This document shows, piece by piece, positions 61,616 through 64,000 of a stretch of 64,000 bases of DNA. Below the pieces are notes generated by a model that saw only the letters and a program-made list of their open reading frames with translations, was not told the origin of the DNA and made no database searches. The stretch is from Blautia liquoris. Its GTDB lineage: Bacteria > Bacillota > Clostridia > Lachnospirales > Lachnospiraceae. The position numbers and the translations under genes are program-made. Every line of letters begins with the position of its first letter. Positions within the stretch are counted from its first letter, which is position 1. The DNA lies in NCBI RefSeq assembly GCF_015159595.1, contig NZ_CP063304.1, positions 1,736,001 through 1,800,000 of the forward strand, in the 5' to 3' direction.

Positions 61616-62431
61616 ATGGAACCAAAAATTCTTTTTACTGATTTGGATGATACTTTATTGAATTCGGATAAAATTGTCACAAAAGATAATATAGAAGCAA
61701 TGAATCAGATGCTGAATGCAGGGCACAAACTGGTACTGAACACAGGACGTCCTCTGCTCGCCTGCAAAAATGTAGAAAATCAGCTGGACCTGAAAAGAAA
61801 AGGATGTTTTATATCGGCTTTTAATGGCGGACAAATCTATGACTGTTATACAAGAAAGACGCTTTACAAACGCACGATCCCTATCGAATACACAAGACAC
61901 ATCTTTCATGAGACAGGAAAAGCTGGGATCTACTGCCAGACCTACTCAAACGAAGGTGTTCTTGCAAGAGAAATGACTCCGGAACTATCTCATTATGTCA
62001 GCGAGACACATACGCCCTATAAAATCATTCAAGATCTTCCAGATTGTCTTGAGGAAGAACCTGTAAAAATTTTGGCCGTACATATGTCGGATGACCGCAG
62101 TGTACTCGACAGTTATCGTAAAGCTTTAAGTGGATGGGCCGCAGATAAAATCTCCACCTTCTATTCAGATTCCTGGTATCTGGAACACGTACCTTACGGA
62201 ATCTCCAAAGGTTCTGCTGTTTCATTTCTCTGTAGACATCTGAATATTCCAACGTCTTTGACTGTCGCTGTTGGAGACGAGGAAAATGATATCGCTATGA
62301 TCAAAACAGCACATGTAGGGGCAGCCATGTCTAATGCGACATCGCAGGTCAAGTCCTGCTCGAATTATATTACAAAAAATGACTGCAATCACAGCGGAGT
62401 TGCCGAGATTATAGATCGCTTTATATTATGA
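61616..62431 (+). CDS. Cof-type HAD-IIB family hydrolase
   Basis: Sugar-phosphate or cofactor phosphatase of 271 residues. Motif I is LFTDLDDTLLNSD near 5-17, motif II LNTGRP near 43, the lysine GISKGSAV near 200, and motif IV VAVGDEENDIAM near 219-230, with a C2-type cap between. AAGGAG precedes the ATG. Substrate unknown; this family is promiscuous. Its stop abuts a long mosaic repeat. Confidence 0.9.
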   Translation: MEPKILFTDLDDTLLNSDKIVTKDNIEAMNQMLNAGHKLVLNTGRPLLACKNVENQLDLKRKGCFISAFNGGQIYDCYTRKTLYKRTIPIEYTRHIFHETGKAGIYCQTYSNEGVLAREMTPELSHYVSETHTPYKIIQDLPDCLEEEPVKILAVHMSDDRSVLDSYRKALSGWAADKISTFYSDSWYLEHVPYGISKGSAVSFLCRHLNIPTSLTVAVGDEENDIAMIKTAHVGAAMSNATSQVKSCSNYITKNDCNHSGVAEIIDRFIL

Positions 62432-62669
62432 TGATACCAGGGTCAAAAGGTCCTGCGTTTCATGCTTGCATGAAAAAGCATGACCTTGGGACCCGAACAA
62501 ACATGAGAAAGCAACCCGATTAGGGTGTATTTCGAATGTTTGTAGGGTGCTGAACATCCAGTGGATGTTCGTTTAGCACCGACCGGAGCGGAGCGAAGAT
62601 ACGTGAGCACAAAGTGCGAAGTAATCCGTGTATCATAGGGGGTCAAAAGGTCCTGCGTTTCATACTCAT
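62432..62669 (+). repeat. Mosaic intergenic repeat, longest copy, with direct repeats at both ends
   Basis: The 238-bp segment begins TGATACCAGGGTCAAAAGG and ends with a second copy of GGGTCAAAAGGTCCTGCGT (62639-62657). Inside are a segment also found at 55225-55272 and one also found at 17808-17874, plus a dyad TGAACATCCA-GTGGATGTTC. Together with the following bases to 62785 this fills the 354-bp gap between the Cof and YtxH-like genes. No reading frame with support lies in it. Confidence 0.85.
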
Positions 62670-62714
62670 ATAAAGAAAATTGGTAATTTTGCTTTCTTTT
62701 TCTTAAAAACAGTG

Positions 62715-62720
62715 TATACT
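62715..62720 (+). promoter_or_regulatory. Candidate -10 element of the YtxH-like gene
   Basis: TATACT 65 bp upstream of the ATG. No good -35 lies at 17 bp; the upstream region is a T-rich tract. Confidence 0.4.
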
Positions 62721-62785
62721 ATGAAAGTATGGTGATCTATTTATACACTTAAGACCTTTTTTATTGGAAAGGAGAAATATTCTTT

Positions 62786-63235
62786 ATGTCAAAAAAAGTT
62801 GGAAAAGCTATTGCCGGAATCGCCTGTGCCGGCGTTGCTGCCGGTGCAGTGCTGGCATATCTGAAATCTTTGAAAGACAGTGAATCCTCCGAGGTCAATG
62901 ATTTTGATGATTTCTCGGATGAGTTTGAAACACATGAACGTAATTACACTACTATTCCTAAGGATGTGGAACAAGCTGCCAAATCCGTAAAGAAAAAAGC
63001 AAAAAACGTTGCAGAAGATATAAAATCTGCAGCAAAGGATATATCTGAGGATATAAATCCAAAGGATCCTTCCGACCATATGAAGGATGCAGCTTGTAAC
63101 ATCAAAGATGCGGCGGGACATGTGAAACAGGCAGCACAAAATACAGCTGACAAAGTAAAGGAAGAGACCGAAGAGGCTGTTAAAAAAGCAGAAGATATTT
63201 CAGAAGATATTTTCAAAACAGATAAAACAGAATAA
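62786..63235 (+). CDS. YtxH-like protein with LEA-type amphipathic repeats
   Basis: 149-residue protein. An N-terminal hydrophobic glycine/alanine-rich segment (about 5-25, GKAIAGIACAGVAAGAVLAYL) acts as membrane anchor, as in YtxH. An acidic linker follows. The C-terminal half is Lys/Ala/Asp/Glu-rich with 11-residue-like helical repeats (AAKSVKKKAKNVAEDIKSAAKDISEDI) resembling stress-linked LEA proteins. GGAGA lies upstream. A role in stress protection is inferred. Ends at a terminator shared with glnS. Confidence 0.75.
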   Translation: MSKKVGKAIAGIACAGVAAGAVLAYLKSLKDSESSEVNDFDDFSDEFETHERNYTTIPKDVEQAAKSVKKKAKNVAEDIKSAAKDISEDINPKDPSDHMKDAACNIKDAAGHVKQAAQNTADKVKEETEEAVKKAEDISEDIFKTDKTE

Positions 63236-63258
63236 TACAGTCGGTAAAACGGCATAAA

Positions 63259-63300
63259 AATAGCAGCTGCTATTAGGCTCATTCTAATTCAGCTGCTATT
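63259..63300. terminator. Bidirectional terminator between the YtxH-like gene and glnS
   Basis: An 11-bp stem AATAGCAGCTG/CAGCTGCTATT with a 20-nt loop, with A-rich and T-rich flanks serving both converging genes. Confidence 0.8.
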
Positions 63301-63304
63301 CTTA

Positions 63305-64000
63305 TTATTCTTTTTTAGGAATTTTAAAAGAACTCTTTAATGATACAATGCGATTAAACACCAGTGCTCCTGGTCTCGAGTCATGCGAATCTACACAAAA
63401 AAATCCATTGCGTACAAACTGAAACTTATCATAAGGTTTTGCATTTAAAAATCCGGCTTCCAGCCTACAGTCATCTATTGTTGTAAGGGAATCCGGATTC
63501 AGGTTCAGTGAACCATCTTCATTATAGACACCCTTGTCCTCATCAATAATGTTCTCATACAGACGGCACTGTGCCAGGACTGCCGTTTCTGCCTCTACCC
63601 ACTGAATAGTACCTTTAACTTTTCGTCCGTCAGGAGAGTTACCACCTCTGGACTTTGGATCATACGTACAGTGAATCTCCGTGATGATTCCGTCCTCATC
63701 CTTTTTTAAACCTGTACATGTTACGAAGTAAGCATTCATCAGTCTTACTTCATTTCCGGGGTACATGCGGAAGTATTTTTTCGGTGGTTCCTCCATGAAG
63801 TCATCTCTTTCAATATATAGCTCTCGTCCGAATATAACTTTTCTGCTGCCGAGATTGGGATTCTCCATGTTGTTAGGCACTTCCAGCTCTTCTTTTTTAT
63901 CCTTTGGATAATTATCAATTACAAGTTTTACCGGATGCAAAACTCCCATCATCCTTGGTGCCTTTTTCTTCAGATCCTCACGGATACAATAATCAAGCAT
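63305..64000 (-). CDS. glnS: Glutaminyl-tRNA synthetase, C-terminal part (5' end outside window)
   Basis: The last 231 codons of GlnRS, covering the end of the catalytic domain and the two beta-barrel anticodon-binding domains. Recognisable stretches: MGVLHPVKLVIDNYP at the barrel start, REIYIE-type FGRELYIERDDF, YDPKSRGGNSPDGRKVKGTIQWV, and the final KFQFVRNGFFCVDSHDS. The reading frame is open through position 64000, so the apparent ATG at the edge is internal. Free-standing GlnRS is found in a subset of Clostridia, others using the GatCAB route. Confidence 0.93.
   Translation of the reverse strand: MLDYCIREDLKKKAPRMMGVLHPVKLVIDNYPKDKKEELEVPNNMENPNLGSRKVIFGRELYIERDDFMEEPPKKYFRMYPGNEVRLMNAYFVTCTGLKKDEDGIITEIHCTYDPKSRGGNSPDGRKVKGTIQWVEAETAVLAQCRLYENIIDEDKGVYNEDGSLNLNPDSLTTIDDCRLEAGFLNAKPYDKFQFVRNGFFCVDSHDSRPGALVFNRIVSLKSSFKIPKKE

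Overview
The window looks like chromosome of an anaerobic Firmicute of class Clostridia, most likely family Lachnospiraceae. The reasons are the SCIFF peptide with its radical SAM maturase, AGGAGG-type ribosome binding sites with occasional TTG starts, TTGACA/TATAAT-type promoters, HrcA/CIRCE control, a clostridial-type hybrid cluster protein, and the linkage recJ-apt-relA. I see no transposase, integrase, phage gene or CRISPR array. Most genes lie on the minus strand in long directional runs.

Layout. 1-6.6 kb (minus): a membrane protein, the SCIFF peptide and its maturase ScfB, recJ, apt and a truncated bifunctional (p)ppGpp synthetase/hydrolase. 6.7-12.3 kb (minus): a lysine/serine-rich repeat surface protein, FtsH, a split threonine/serine exporter and a Crp/Fnr regulator. 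12.4-14.7 kb (plus): a 4Fe-4S protein and the hybrid cluster protein, divergent from that regulator. 14.8-17.6 kb (minus): an M23 peptidase, an Rrf2 regulator and a ROK regulator.

17.9-33.3 kb is the most distinctive block, a purine/urate catabolism locus. ygfK and ssnA (minus) diverge from a PAS/HTH regulator, dpaL (ygeX), ygeY, ygeW, carbamate kinase and a xanthine/uracil-type permease (plus). Converging on these are guanine deaminase, RidA, a second PAS/HTH regulator and asnA (minus). Together they suggest import and deamination of purines, breakdown to diaminopropionate then pyruvate and ammonia, and ATP recovery through carbamoyl phosphate and carbamate kinase. The molybdenum hydroxylase and hydantoinase expected for a complete pathway are not in the window.

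33.3-46.5 kb: topoisomerase III, an ATP-grasp/glutamate-cysteine-ligase-like pair that may make an unknown gamma-glutamyl compound, tRNA-Thr(CGT), a cell-wall amidase, a type II topoisomerase pair, an MBL hydrolase and an M29 aminopeptidase. 46.5-53.4 kb (minus): a pyrimidine operon pyrC-pyrF-pyrK-pyrD-(M20 peptidase)-pyrE, followed by small membrane genes and VanZ. 53.4-64 kb: a cold-shock gene with a structured leader, DegV, CorA, HtpG with an upstream CIRCE operator, an aldehyde dehydrogenase, two HAD phosphatases, a YtxH-like protein and the 3' part of glnS.

A family of short palindromic or mosaic intergenic repeats recurs near 2.68, 17.8, 43.5, 46.45, 55.23, 56.78 and 62.43-62.67 kb. One copy supplies the last codons and stop of ygfK. 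Others sit in transcribed leaders.
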